From: Bradyrhizobium barranii subsp. barranii
GTDB lineage: Bacteria; Pseudomonadota; Alphaproteobacteria; Rhizobiales; Xanthobacteraceae
Reading direction: 5' to 3'
Assembly: GCF_017565645.3 (NCBI RefSeq)
Contig: NZ_CP086136.1
Coordinates: 8,539,501 to 8,603,500 of the forward strand
DNA length: 64,000 nt
Shown here: one piece after another, positions 44,923 to 53,972 of the stretch
Layout: every line of letters begins with the position of its first letter
Numbering within the stretch: the stretch's first letter is position 1
Program-made: the position numbers and the translations under genes
Notes under the pieces: model-generated
What the model saw: the letters and a program-made list of their open reading frames with translations, nothing else
Databases searched by the model: none
Told to the model about the DNA's origin: nothing

Positions 44923-45954
44923 TCACGGTGAGGCTGCCGCCGAGCGGCGGGATGCGGCTGTCTGGTGATAGCTCGGCTGGCGCAGGCTGAGCGCGATGCC
45001 ATCGGTGAGCGCCAGGAAGATGCGGAGACTCTCGCCCTGGTAGACGATGTCGGTGACCGTCCCGGTCAGCCGGTTGCAGGCGGCATCCTGCGCGCCGTCG
45101 TCGATCAGGAGTTTTTCGCTGTGCACGGCGAGCATCAAGGCATCGCCAGAGGGAATGGCGCGGGCGCTGCGCAATAGCGCGTTGCCGAGTGCGACGCTGG
45201 AGGCATCGACGCGGCGAACAGGCAGCATCGTCGCTTCCCCGATGAAGCTGGCGACGAAGGAATCCGCGGGATGATCGTGCAGCCGCTCGGGCGCGTCGAT
45301 CTGGATCAGCCGGCCGTCCTTCATCACGGCGACGCGGTCGCTCATGGTCAGCGCCTCGCGCTGGTCGTGGGTAACGTAGATGATGGTGGCGCCGATGCGC
45401 CGGTGCAGCGCGCGCAGCTCGATCTGCATGGATTCGCGGAGCTGCTTGTCGAGCGCAGAGAGCGGCTCGTCCATCAGGATCAGGCGCGGCTCGAAGATCA
45501 TCGCACGCGCAAGCGCCACGCGCTGGCGCTGGCCGCCGGAGAGCTGCGCGATGCCGCGCTCTTCATAGCCGGCGAGACCGACCATCGCGAGCGCTGCGCG
45601 CACCTTGTCGGGCCAGCTCGCTTTCGGCAGGCGCCGTGCGCGCAGGGGAAAGGCGACGTTCTCGCCGACGCTCATATGCGGGAACAGCGCGTAGTTCTGG
45701 AACACCACGCCGATGTCGCGCCTGTGCGGCGGCATCCAGGTGACGTCACGACCGCCGAACAGGATGGTTCCGCTCGATGGCAGGATGAAGCCGCCGAGAA
45801 TTCCAAGCAGCGTGGTCTTGCCGGAGCCGGAGGGGCCGAGCAGCGAGACGAATTCGCCGGCGCCGACATTGAGCGAGACGTCGTCGAGAGCGCGAACGGG
45901 GCCATACGCCTTGCTCGCGGACCTGATCTCGACGCTTTCCGCTCGTTTGTCCAA
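44923..45954 (-). CDS. Spermidine/putrescine-type ABC transporter ATP-binding protein (PotA-like), frameshifted at the 3' end
   Basis: The readable frame gives 343 residues. Walker A is LLGPSGSGKTTLLG (about residues 38-51), signature AQLSGGQRQRVALARAM 136-152, Walker B LILMDEPLSALD 158-169, then the TOBE region. The last residues SRRSAAASP look wrong: the next frame reads IPPLGGSLTVTLHPEDTIVV to a stop at 44876, the expected C-terminus. One base added near 44961 (CAGAC to CAGGAC) restores a 359-residue protein reading YHQDSRIPPLGG. The first gene of the polyamine-type operon, divergent from LysR. Confidence 0.9.
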   Translation of the reverse strand: MDKRAESVEIRSASKAYGPVRALDDVSLNVGAGEFVSLLGPSGSGKTTLLGILGGFILPSSGTILFGGRDVTWMPPHRRDIGVVFQNYALFPHMSVGENVAFPLRARRLPKASWPDKVRAALAMVGLAGYEERGIAQLSGGQRQRVALARAMIFEPRLILMDEPLSALDKQLRESMQIELRALHRRIGATIIYVTHDQREALTMSDRVAVMKDGRLIQIDAPERLHDHPADSFVASFIGEATMLPVRRVDASSVALGNALLRSARAIPSGDALMLAVHSEKLLIDDGAQDAACNRLTGTVTDIVYQGESLRIFLALTDGIALSLRQPSYHQTAASRRSAAASP

Positions 45955-46114
45955 CGATCGACCTCGCCTCGTTCCCCGCCATGGCGTGCCTCACTGCGCG
46001 CCATAAGCCTGCTTTATAGACAGGAATTTTGAGCACTCACGGCCGAAGCGTGCACCGCACCAAATCTTCGTTCGTAAGCCCTGCCTTTAGGCTGTGATGC
46101 CAATGACACCAGAC

Positions 46115-46138
46115 TTGGCAAAACTCGGCAATTGCCAA
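46115..46138. promoter_or_regulatory. Candidate LysR operator (polyamine-type operon/lysR)
   Basis: TTGGCAA (46115-46121) and TTGCCAA (46132-46138) are perfect inverted arms 10 bases apart; the right side also holds the 10-base palindrome GGCAATTGCC. The element lies 28 bases before the LysR start in the divergent intergenic region. Confidence 0.5.
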
Positions 46139-46166
46139 ATTCTCACCGCGTCCATAACATGGCGTT

Positions 46167-47105
46167 ATGCCCGAGCTGCGCCGGATGCTGCCCTCCAGTA
46201 ACGCCCTGTTCGTCTTCGACGCAGCGGCGCGCAATGGCAGTTTCACGGCGGCAGCAGCCGAGCTCAACGTCACGCAGCCGGCGGTGAGTCGGATGCTCGG
46301 ACAGTTCGAGGAGCATCTCGGCGTCCGCCTGTTCGACCGCACTGCGGGGCGCGCCGTGCTCACCGAGGAAGGCGAGCTGCTTTATCGCCGCGTGCTCGAA
46401 GGCTTTCGCAGCATCGAGACCGGGCTTGTCGAGATCGAGCGGCGCCGCAAGGGCACCGAGACGGTGACGCTGTCGGTCTCCTCCGCCTTCACCACGCATT
46501 GGCTGATGCCGCGCATCGACAAGCTCCAGAAGCAGTTTCCCGAGGTTGATCTGCGCTTCCAGCTCATCTCCGGCGCGCTGCGCGGACCAGTGGAGAATGT
46601 CGACCTCGGCATGCGCTTTCGTGACCGCGACGAGCCGTCATCCGGCGGCACGCTGGTGATGAAGGAAGTCATGCTGCCGATGTGCAGCCCTGGCTATCTC
46701 GGCGAGACCGATCCCGCTGAAGGCAACACCATCATTCGCCTCGCCGAGACGCCGGGCGACTGGGCGGCGGATTACGCCTCGCTTCTCACCGGCCGCCGCG
46801 GCGCGGCCAAGGCGCTGAGCTTCACCGACTATGCCGTCGTGATGCAGGCTGCCCTGCTCGGCCAGGGCATCGCACTCGGCTGGCTGACGGTAGCCTCGCA
46901 CTGGCTCCTGACCGGCGCGCTTGTGCCGGCCTCCGAAACGCTCACCACCACGCGGCGCATCTGCGAATTCCTGCCGCCGCGCAACCGGCCGATGCGCCCC
47001 ATCGCCGCCGAGATCCGCGACTGGATCATCGCGCAGATGAAAAGCGAGATCGCCGCGATCGACCGGCTTTATCCGAAGCTCGGCGCGATGGCCGCCTGCT
47101 ATTGA
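46167..47105 (+). CDS. LysR-family transcriptional regulator (GcvA-like)
   Basis: A 312-residue LysR protein. The winged helix is FDAAARNGSFTAAAAELNVT then QPAVSRMLGQFEEHLG (residues about 17-52), like GcvA/AmpR-type regulators. It is divergent from the polyamine-type ABC operon across a 212-base region with an inverted repeat and is its probable regulator. The downstream FMN oxidase gene is convergent. Confidence 0.9.
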   Translation: MPELRRMLPSSNALFVFDAAARNGSFTAAAAELNVTQPAVSRMLGQFEEHLGVRLFDRTAGRAVLTEEGELLYRRVLEGFRSIETGLVEIERRRKGTETVTLSVSSAFTTHWLMPRIDKLQKQFPEVDLRFQLISGALRGPVENVDLGMRFRDRDEPSSGGTLVMKEVMLPMCSPGYLGETDPAEGNTIIRLAETPGDWAADYASLLTGRRGAAKALSFTDYAVVMQAALLGQGIALGWLTVASHWLLTGALVPASETLTTTRRICEFLPPRNRPMRPIAAEIRDWIIAQMKSEIAAIDRLYPKLGAMAACY

Positions 47106-47125
47106 TGCCGAACGGTCACGGCGCG

Positions 47126-48277
47126 CTACCCGGGCCGAAAGCGCAGATTGGCGCGCGATAGCTGGCTGATCGACGTGCATCCCATCAGCTTCATATCGCG
47201 CACGAGCTCGGCCCGCAGCAGGCCGAGGGCCCGTTCGACACCGGGCCGGCCGGCGGCGGCGAGCGGATAGAGATAGTATCGTCCAAGCCCGACCGCCTTG
47301 GCCCCGAGCGACAGCGCTTTCAGGATATGGGTTCCACGCTGGATGCCACCGTCCATCATCACGTCGATGCGGTCGCCCACGGCATCGACGATTTCGGCGA
47401 GCTGATCGAAAGCCGAGCGGGAGCCGTCGAGCTGGCGGCCGCCATGATTGGAAAGGACGATCCCGGCACAGCCGATATCGACCGCGCGGCGCGCGTCTTC
47501 CACCGACATGATCCCCTTCAGGCAGAACGGGCCGTTCCAGGTCCGCACCATCTCCGCGACATCGTCCCAGTTCATCGCAGGATCCAGCATTTCCGTGAAG
47601 TAGCGGCCGATCGACATGGCGCCGCCACTCATGTCGACATGCTCCTCCAGCTGCGGGAGCCTGAATTTCTCGTGGCTGACATACTGGATACCCCACATCG
47701 GCTTGATCGCGAACTGCAGCATCCCCGCAGGCGTCAGGCGGAAGGGAATGCTGAAGCCGGTGCGCAGATCGCGCTCGCGATTTCCCCCGGTGATGCTGTC
47801 GACCGTCAGCATCATCACCTCGACGCCCGCGTCCCTGGCGCGCTGCATCATGGCGCGGTTGAGACCGCGATCCCGGTGGAAATAGAATTGATAGACCTGC
47901 GGCGTGTCGTGGGCCTTGCGCAATTCCTCGAGCGACACCGTGCCCAGCGAGGAGACGCCGAACATGGTGCCGTAGCTCGCCGCAGCAGCGGCGACGGCAC
48001 GCTCGCCTTCATGATGGAACAGGCGCTGCAAGGCGGTCGGCGAGCAGTAGAACGGCAGCGCGAGCTTCTGGCCCATGATGGTGACCGACAGATCGACGTC
48101 CTGCACGCCGCGCAGCACGTTGGGCAGAAAGTCGCAATGCTCGAAGCTCGCGCTGTTGCGGCGATGGGTGGTCTCATCGTCGGCCGCGCCATCGATATAG
48201 TCGAAGATCGGACCGGGCAGTCGGCGGCGCGCCAGCCGCCGGAAATCGTGGAAATTATGACACTGTGTCAGGCGCAT
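47126..48277 (-). CDS. FMN-dependent alpha-hydroxyacid oxidase/dehydrogenase (LldD type)
   Basis: A 383-residue FMN TIM-barrel enzyme of the L-lactate dehydrogenase/glycolate oxidase family. GPIFDYIDGAADDETTHRRN at the start, LTVDSITGGNRERD, and the active-site SNHGGRQLDG with the catalytic His, then DGGIQRGTHILKAL, are all present. It oxidises an L-2-hydroxyacid to a 2-oxoacid at the membrane. It lies 113 bases after uxuA on the same strand, so the acid may come from the sugar-acid pathway. Confidence 0.9.
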   Translation of the reverse strand: MRLTQCHNFHDFRRLARRRLPGPIFDYIDGAADDETTHRRNSASFEHCDFLPNVLRGVQDVDLSVTIMGQKLALPFYCSPTALQRLFHHEGERAVAAAAASYGTMFGVSSLGTVSLEELRKAHDTPQVYQFYFHRDRGLNRAMMQRARDAGVEVMMLTVDSITGGNRERDLRTGFSIPFRLTPAGMLQFAIKPMWGIQYVSHEKFRLPQLEEHVDMSGGAMSIGRYFTEMLDPAMNWDDVAEMVRTWNGPFCLKGIMSVEDARRAVDIGCAGIVLSNHGGRQLDGSRSAFDQLAEIVDAVGDRIDVMMDGGIQRGTHILKALSLGAKAVGLGRYYLYPLAAAGRPGVERALGLLRAELVRDMKLMGCTSISQLSRANLRFRPG

Positions 48278-48390
48278 TTCTCACTCCGCTCACGGCATGT
48301 TCTGCGCGTCGATCATCTTGCCATCGCGCCGCCGATGCTGTCAGCGGCCGCCTTCGCGGCGATCTCTCGCCTGATGGCGCCGCCGGTCTC

Positions 48391-49581
48391 CTATCGATGC
48401 TCGATCGCCCTGATCGCGCCGCGGAGCTCGGCAAGGCCGCGCAGGCGGCCGATCGCGGTGTAGCCGGGATTGGTGCGCTTGGTGGCGGCGAGATCGTCGA
48501 GCATACGATGGCCGTGGTCGGGACGGAACACGATTCTCTTGTCAGGTGAGCGCTGTGCGTTCTCCTTCAACAGCGCCTTCAGCACCGCGACCATGTCGAC
48601 GTCACCGTCGAGATGATCGGACTCGTAGAAGGACAGGCCATCGGCCTCGCGCTTGGTCGCGCGCAGATGCGCAAACGCAATGCGCGGGCCGAAGCGCTCG
48701 GCCATCGCGGGCAGATCGTTCCCGGCGCGCACGCCGAGCGAGCCGGTGCACAGGCAGATGCCGTTGGCCTTGGACGGCACGGCATCGAACAGCGCCTGAT
48801 AGTCGTCGGCGGTCGAGGCAATGCGCGGCAGGCCGAACAGCGGACGCGGCGGATCGTCGGGATGCAGCGTCAGGGACACCCCGAGTTGCTCGGCGACCGG
48901 CGTGACGCGGCCCAGGAACTCGGCGAGATGCTGCCGCAGGATCTTTGGCGTGATGTCGCGGTAGGTCTCCAGCCGGTCGCGGAATTGCGGGATCGTCATC
49001 GGCTCGGTGGTCGAGCCCGGCAGCGCACTGGCGATGACCATGACGAGGTAGTCGATATCGGCCTGGCTCATCTTCTCGAACAGCTTTTTGGCGCGCGCCT
49101 GCTGCTCGGGCGAATACTCCTGAACGGCGGCGGGGCGCTTCAGGATATGCAGCTCGAACGCGGCAAAGCGGTCCTGGTCGAAGCGCATGGCGCGGGCGCC
49201 GTTCGGCAGCTCCCACTCCAGATCGGTGCGGCACCAGTCCACCACCGGCATGAAATTGTAGCAGATGATCTTGATGCCGGCCGCGGCCACCGCTTCGAGA
49301 CTCGCGATCCACGCGTCGATCGAGGCCGTCGCCTTAGCCCCGAGCCGCTTGACGTCGTCGGGGATCGGAATCGACTCCACCACCGACCAGGTCAGTTGCG
49401 AGCGGCCGGGCTGGCCGCGCTCGATGAAGTTCTTGCGCTCCTCGACCGCCTTGCGTGTCCAGGCTTCGCCGATCGGCACCTGATGCAGCGCCGAGACGAT
49501 ATCCGTCGCCCCGGCCTGCCTGACATCGTCCAAAGACACCGGATCATCCGGACCGTACCAGCGCCAGCCTTCGAGCATCAT
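48391..49581 (-). CDS. uxuA: Mannonate dehydratase
   Basis: A 396-residue UxuA. It begins with LEGWRWYGPDDPVSLDDVRQ and has the metal- and substrate-binding runs ICYNFMPVVDWCRTD, LTLHPDDPPRPLFGLPRI, CTGSLGVRAGNDL, and RPDHGHRML near the end; these are conserved in UxuA. It dehydrates D-mannonate to 2-keto-3-deoxygluconate in hexuronate breakdown. ATG 49581 (MMLEGW) fits the usual start. A UxuB-like dehydrogenase is encoded at 54.9 kb. Confidence 0.93.
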   Translation of the reverse strand: MMLEGWRWYGPDDPVSLDDVRQAGATDIVSALHQVPIGEAWTRKAVEERKNFIERGQPGRSQLTWSVVESIPIPDDVKRLGAKATASIDAWIASLEAVAAAGIKIICYNFMPVVDWCRTDLEWELPNGARAMRFDQDRFAAFELHILKRPAAVQEYSPEQQARAKKLFEKMSQADIDYLVMVIASALPGSTTEPMTIPQFRDRLETYRDITPKILRQHLAEFLGRVTPVAEQLGVSLTLHPDDPPRPLFGLPRIASTADDYQALFDAVPSKANGICLCTGSLGVRAGNDLPAMAERFGPRIAFAHLRATKREADGLSFYESDHLDGDVDMVAVLKALLKENAQRSPDKRIVFRPDHGHRMLDDLAATKRTNPGYTAIGRLRGLAELRGAIRAIEHR

Positions 49582-49593
49582 CGAAATTCTCCT

Positions 49594-49656
49594 AAAGCGT
49601 TTTCGAGCGAAGTGGATACCGGTTCGCGTGAAGAAAACGCGTCAAAACAAAGAATC
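49594..49656. repeat. Dispersed 63-base palindromic repeat
   Basis: The outer arms GCGTTTTC (49598-49605) and GAAAACGC (49633-49640) enclose a near-palindromic middle, GAAGTGGATACCGGTTCGC, and the tail is GTCAAAACAAAGAATC. This is a common Bradyrhizobium/Rhodopseudomonas intergenic element by recognition. It fills the gap between the idonate-dehydrogenase and uxuA genes, where the transcript would fold into a hairpin. Confidence 0.75.
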
Positions 49657-50704
49657 AGTTCGCGGTCAGCACGACCTTGACGCTTTGCGAGCGGTCCAGT
49701 GCCAGCCGCAGCGCGTCCGGCGCGGTCGACAGCGGCCGCTCGGCGGTGACCAGCGACAGCACGTCGACGCTGCCGGCGCCGATCAGTTCCACCGCGGTCA
49801 TGAACTCGAAGCCGAAGCGGAACGAGCCGCGCAGGTCGATCTCCTTGGCCATCACTGCATTCGACGGCGTCGGAATCTGGCCGCCCGGCAGATTGCCGAT
49901 CTGCACCACAATGCCGCCGCGCCTGACAATGCCGATCGCGCTGGCAAGGCCTGCGGCGGTGCCCGAAACCTCGAACGCGACGTCATAGGGACGCGATGCG
50001 GCCTGTGCCTTCAGTCCTTCCTCGCCGCTCGAGACGTTCTCGACGTGAGAGGCGCCGAGCCGGGTCGCGAAGGCGAGCGGCGCCGGCGCGATGTCCGCCA
50101 CCGTGATGTCGGCCATGCCGGCGCGGTGTGCGGCGAGCATGGTCAAAAGCCCGATCGGGCCGGCACCGAAGATGATGCCGCGCTTGCCCTCGATGTTGCC
50201 GGCGCGCGCCACCGCATGCAGGCAGACCGCGAGCGGCTCGGCCAGCGCTGCGGCCTGATAGGACACATGGTCGGGGATCTTCACGCATTGCGCGGGGATC
50301 GCGTCGAAATAGTTGGCGAAACCGCCCTGCATGTGCGGCGTCTTCGAGGCCGAGCCCATGAAGTAGATGTTCTCGCAGAGGTTCGGCCGACCTTCGCGGC
50401 AGGCGACGCAATGGCCGCACCAGCGCGACGGATTGACGGCGACACGGTCGCCGAGCTTCAGGTTCGCTGCGGAGCCTGCGATCTCCACGACCTCGCCGGA
50501 GATCTCGTGGCCGAGCACGAGTGGCGACTTCACGACGAAATCGCCGGTCCGGGCATGACGGAAATAGTGCATGTCGGAGCCGCAGATGCCGCCGGCGCCG
50601 AAGCGAATGCGCACCATGCCGTCAGCGAGCTTGTCGAGCGGATGCTCGATCATGCGCAGATCTTCGGGGCCGAACAGGGTTGCGGCGAGAGCGGTGGAGG
50701 TCAT
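49655..50704 (-). CDS. Zinc-dependent dehydrogenase, L-idonate 5-dehydrogenase-like
   Basis: A 349-residue medium-chain zinc alcohol dehydrogenase. GGICGSDMHYFRHARTG with catalytic Cys41 and LGHEISG with His66 and Glu67 bind the catalytic zinc; Cys96, Cys99, Cys102 and Cys110 the structural zinc. The NAD motif is IFGAGPIGLL. The GSDMHYFRHARTGDF run is typical of L-idonate 5-dehydrogenase. It would oxidise a polyol or aldonate, feeding the uxuA pathway. Its ATG overlaps the stop of the TRAP large-permease gene by four bases. Confidence 0.88.
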   Translation of the reverse strand: MTSTALAATLFGPEDLRMIEHPLDKLADGMVRIRFGAGGICGSDMHYFRHARTGDFVVKSPLVLGHEISGEVVEIAGSAANLKLGDRVAVNPSRWCGHCVACREGRPNLCENIYFMGSASKTPHMQGGFANYFDAIPAQCVKIPDHVSYQAAALAEPLAVCLHAVARAGNIEGKRGIIFGAGPIGLLTMLAAHRAGMADITVADIAPAPLAFATRLGASHVENVSSGEEGLKAQAASRPYDVAFEVSGTAAGLASAIGIVRRGGIVVQIGNLPGGQIPTPSNAVMAKEIDLRGSFRFGFEFMTAVELIGAGSVDVLSLVTAERPLSTAPDALRLALDRSQSVKVVLTAN

Positions 50705-52107
50705 TTGGAGAGTCCCATGTATTTAGGCAGCCAGAGGGTCAGTTCGGGAATGTAGGTGATCGCGATCAGCGCGACCATCAGCGGCACCAGCCAGGGCAGG
50801 ATCGCGACCGTCGTGCGCTCGACCGAGAGCTTTGCCACGCGGGCGAGCACGAACAGCACCATGCCGAGCGGCGGATGCAACAGGCCGATCATCAGGTTCA
50901 GCGTCATGATCAGGCCGAAATGGATCGGATCGATGCCGAGCTTGAGCACGATCGGCAGCAGGATCGGCACCAGGATGGTGATCGCCGCCGTGGTGTCGAT
51001 GAAGCAGCCGACGAACAGGATCAGGACGTTGGCGAGCGCCAGGAACACCCATTTGTTGTGGGTGATGCTGAGCATCCAGTCCGAGAGCATTTGGGCTGCC
51101 TGCGACACCGTCAGCAGCCAGGCGAAGATCGAGGCGGCCGTGACGATGAACAGCACCGAGGCCGTGGTCTCGATGGTGTCGAAGGTCGCCTTCGCCACCG
51201 TCTTCAAGGTCATGGTACGGTAGCGGACGAGACCGAGGAACAGCGACCAGATCACGGCGGCGACCGCGGCCTCCGTCGGCGTGAACCAGCCGAGCGTCAT
51301 GCCGCCGATCAGGATGACCGGCGCCATCAGCGCCATTACCGCCGAGAAGTCGAAGTACCAGTCGATCGCGAGCAGCGTGCCGAGGCCGATGACAACGGCC
51401 ATGTTGGTCGACATGCCGGCCAGCACCATCAGCCAGATCGCGAGCGGGAAAGCCAGCACGATGGCGATCTCGATGCCGGCCGAGCCGAGTTGCGGCCAGG
51501 AGAACGGCGTATCGCTGCCCCATTTGTTCTTGTGCGCGAAGTAGGTGACGGTGGCCATCATCAGCAGCGTCATGACGATGCCGGGAATGACGCCGCCCAG
51601 GAACAGCGCACCGATCGAGACGTTCGCCATCATGCCGTAGATCACGAAGGGCAGCGACGGCGGGATGATCGGCCCGAGCGTGGCTGAGGCCGCGGTGACG
51701 CCGACCGAGAACTCGGTGGAATAGCCGTGGTCCTTCATCGCCTTGATCTCGATGGTGCCGAGACCGGCGGCGTCCGCGATCGCCGTGCCGGACATGCCGG
51801 AGAAGATCACCGAGCCGATGATGTTGACGTGGCCGAGGCCGCCGCGCATCCAGCCGACCAGCGCGACCGCGAATTTGTAGATGCGGCCGGTCACGCCGGC
51901 GATGTTCATGAGATTGCCGGCCAGGATGAAGAACGGCACCGCGAGCAGCGGAAAGCTCTCGACGCCGGCGATCATGCGCTGTGCCAGCGTGACGTCAGGC
52001 GTCACGCCGCTGACCAGGACGTAGAGCAGCGACGACGCGGCCATGGCGATCGCCACGGGAACGCCGAGCAGCATCAGGACGAGGAAGCCTCCAAGCAACA
52101 GCAACAT
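50701..52107 (-). CDS. TRAP transporter large permease (DctM type)
   Basis: A 468-residue inner-membrane protein with about 12-14 helices. GVESFPLLAVPFFILAGNLM and SATLGPIIPPSLPFVIYGMM are DctM signatures, and TPTEAAVAAVIWSLFLGLVR follows. ATG 52107 is chosen since GAGGGGT is 4 bases away within the end of the small-subunit gene; an upstream TTG is less likely. With the DctQ- and DctP-type genes it imports a sugar acid. Slightly longer than typical DctM (about 430). Confidence 0.92.
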   Translation of the reverse strand: MLLLLGGFLVLMLLGVPVAIAMAASSLLYVLVSGVTPDVTLAQRMIAGVESFPLLAVPFFILAGNLMNIAGVTGRIYKFAVALVGWMRGGLGHVNIIGSVIFSGMSGTAIADAAGLGTIEIKAMKDHGYSTEFSVGVTAASATLGPIIPPSLPFVIYGMMANVSIGALFLGGVIPGIVMTLLMMATVTYFAHKNKWGSDTPFSWPQLGSAGIEIAIVLAFPLAIWLMVLAGMSTNMAVVIGLGTLLAIDWYFDFSAVMALMAPVILIGGMTLGWFTPTEAAVAAVIWSLFLGLVRYRTMTLKTVAKATFDTIETTASVLFIVTAASIFAWLLTVSQAAQMLSDWMLSITHNKWVFLALANVLILFVGCFIDTTAAITILVPILLPIVLKLGIDPIHFGLIMTLNLMIGLLHPPLGMVLFVLARVAKLSVERTTVAILPWLVPLMVALIAITYIPELTLWLPKYMGLSK

Positions 52108-52111
52108 AACT

Positions 52112-52690
52112 TTACCCCTCAAAACCGTCGTAGGCGCCGGGACGTTCGAGGATCGAATAGCCCTGTCGCAGATGTTGGATGGCCACCTGCACCGAGCGCA
52201 CGAACATCAGCACGAAGCCCGCCAGCACGGCGTAATAGACGTAGTCCTTGGGCAGATTGATCGTGGTCATCGACTCGTCGCCGATGATCTGGATGTAGAC
52301 CCAGACCAGCTTGATGGCGTAGCCGAAGAAGGCGATCCGGATCAGGTCGATCGCGGTCGACAGCGCGCGCGCCACGACATGCGGCAGATAGCGGTAGATC
52401 AGATCGACCTGGATGTGTCGTGAAAGCCGTACGCACATCGAGGAGCCGATGAAGACCACGCCGATCAGGCAGTAGGTCGCGATCTCCTCGGTCCATGCAT
52501 AGCTGTCGTTGAGGACGTAGCGGGTGAAGAACTGGAGGAAGACGGCAAGCGCCATCACCCAGAAGATCACCAGCGCCACCCAGTCCTCGAAAGCGTAGAC
52601 GCCGAGATCGACCTTCGGCACCGCCTCTTCCTCGAAGGTGTGGGCGATCTCGTCCCCGGTGATCTGCCGGTGTATTTCGGCGGTGGACAT
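52112..52690 (-). CDS. TRAP transporter small permease (DctQ type)
   Basis: A 192-residue membrane protein with four helices (LVIFWVMALAVFLQFFTRYV and three more) after an unusually long, acidic N-terminal tail (TGDEIAHTFEEEAVPKVDLG). It partners the DctM-type permease 4 bases downstream. ATG 52690 has GAGGAG 7 bases upstream. A palindromic repeat separates it from the binding-protein gene. Confidence 0.9.
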   Translation of the reverse strand: MSTAEIHRQITGDEIAHTFEEEAVPKVDLGVYAFEDWVALVIFWVMALAVFLQFFTRYVLNDSYAWTEEIATYCLIGVVFIGSSMCVRLSRHIQVDLIYRYLPHVVARALSTAIDLIRIAFFGYAIKLVWVYIQIIGDESMTTINLPKDYVYYAVLAGFVLMFVRSVQVAIQHLRQGYSILERPGAYDGFEG

Positions 52691-52714
52691 GGGCGTACTC
52701 CTCAACCTCTTAAT

Positions 52715-52918
52715 CGTCATTCCGGGGTGACTCGAAGAGCCGAACCCGGAACGACGACTTAGTTCTACGAACTCCGCTCCTCATCCTGAGGAGCTTGCGA
52801 AGCAAGCGTCTCGAAGGATGGCCTCGGGCGACGCCTGAGCGACATCCGGGCCTTCATGGTTCGCCCGGCGATGCGAAGCATCGTCCGGAGCGCGCTTCGC
52901 ACTTCTCACCATGAGGGT
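52715..52918. repeat. Composite dispersed palindromic repeat within the TRAP operon
   Basis: Lies between the DctP-type and DctQ-type genes. Several hairpins follow one another: CATTCCGGGGTGACTCG with CGAACCCGGAACG, CATCCTGAGGAGCTTGCG with AGCGTCTCGAAGGATGG, and a third pair from ATGGTTCGCCCGGCGATGCG to CTCACCATGAGGG. The CATCCTGAGGAGC unit is a frequent rhizobial repeat. Its position in the operon may separate binding-protein from permease expression. Confidence 0.7.
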
Positions 52919-52923
52919 CTCAG

Positions 52924-53901
52924 TTATTTCACCGCCTGAATGCGTTCCCAGTCGGCCTTGCGATAACCGAAGGTCTCGAACGCAACGTTCTTCAGCACGA
53001 TGTCGCGGAACTCGTTCTTGTCGACCTCGGTCACGGTCAGTCCCTTCTCCTTGAAGAAGGAAACCAGCTTGGCCTCGTTCTGCTTGATCTCAGCGGTCGC
53101 TTTCGCAGCCGCCTCCTGGGCGACGTCGGTGAAGATCTTCTTGTCCTCGTCGCTCAGCTTCTTCCAGAGCGCGCCCGCAACAACCGTGTTGAGGTGGTCG
53201 ACGATGTGGCCGGTCAGCACGATGTGCTTCTGCACTTCGTAGAACTTCTTGGCCTCGATCGTGGTCAGCGGGTTCTCCTGCGCCTCGACGGTGCCGTTCT
53301 GGAGCGCGAGATAGACTTCGGCGAACGCGATCGGCGCGGTGTTGGCGCCGCAAGCGCGCGGCATGGCGAGATAGGCCGGAACGTCGGGCACGCGCATCTT
53401 GAGACCCTTGAGGTCGGCGCAGGTCTTGATCGGCTTGTTCGACGAGGTCTGGCGCACGCCGTAATAGGTCACCGCGACGATGTGGTGGCCGCTCTTGTCC
53501 TCATAGCCCTTGGCGAGCTCCTTGAAGATGTCGCTCTTGGTGTAGGCAAGGAGATGGTCGGCGTCGCGGAAGGTGTAGGGATAGTAGGTCACGCCGATCG
53601 GCGGGAAGCTCTTGGCCGCGAAGCTCGAGCCGGAGATGATGATGTCGACCGAGCCGAGCGAGAGGCCCTGGTTGATGTCGGCTTCCTTGCCGAGCTGCGA
53701 CGCCGGATAAACGTCGACGGTATAGCGCCCGTTGGTGCGCTTGCCGATTTCCTGCGCGGCCCAGACCGAGGCGGTGTGGAACGGCTCCGAGGTCTCGTAG
53801 ACATGGGCCCATTTGAGCTTGGTCTGCGCCATGCCGGGATTGGTCGCCGCGAACATCGCCGCGACCGAAGTCGCCAGCACCATCGTCATCTTCTTCAACA
53901 C
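52924..53901 (-). CDS. TRAP transporter substrate-binding protein (DctP type)
   Basis: A 325-residue periplasmic binding protein with a signal peptide cut near NPGMAQ. GKRTNGRYTVDVYPASQLGK, NKPIKTCADLKGLKMRVP and AEVYLALQNGTVEAQENP (the last with substrate-contacting residues) are DctP signatures. GTG 53901 follows GGAGGATAA, better than a start 15 bases earlier. It is probably a hexuronate or aldonate binder, from the neighbouring uxuA, uxuB-like and idonate-dehydrogenase genes; the sequence itself does not fix the ligand. Confidence 0.92.
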   Translation of the reverse strand: MLKKMTMVLATSVAAMFAATNPGMAQTKLKWAHVYETSEPFHTASVWAAQEIGKRTNGRYTVDVYPASQLGKEADINQGLSLGSVDIIISGSSFAAKSFPPIGVTYYPYTFRDADHLLAYTKSDIFKELAKGYEDKSGHHIVAVTYYGVRQTSSNKPIKTCADLKGLKMRVPDVPAYLAMPRACGANTAPIAFAEVYLALQNGTVEAQENPLTTIEAKKFYEVQKHIVLTGHIVDHLNTVVAGALWKKLSDEDKKIFTDVAQEAAAKATAEIKQNEAKLVSFFKEKGLTVTEVDKNEFRDIVLKNVAFETFGYRKADWERIQAVK

Positions 53902-53972
53902 TGACTTATCCTCCACTGACTAAAATCTGCTTCTTGTTTGCCCGTCCTGAAACCGGGACGAGCCGCCCAATC

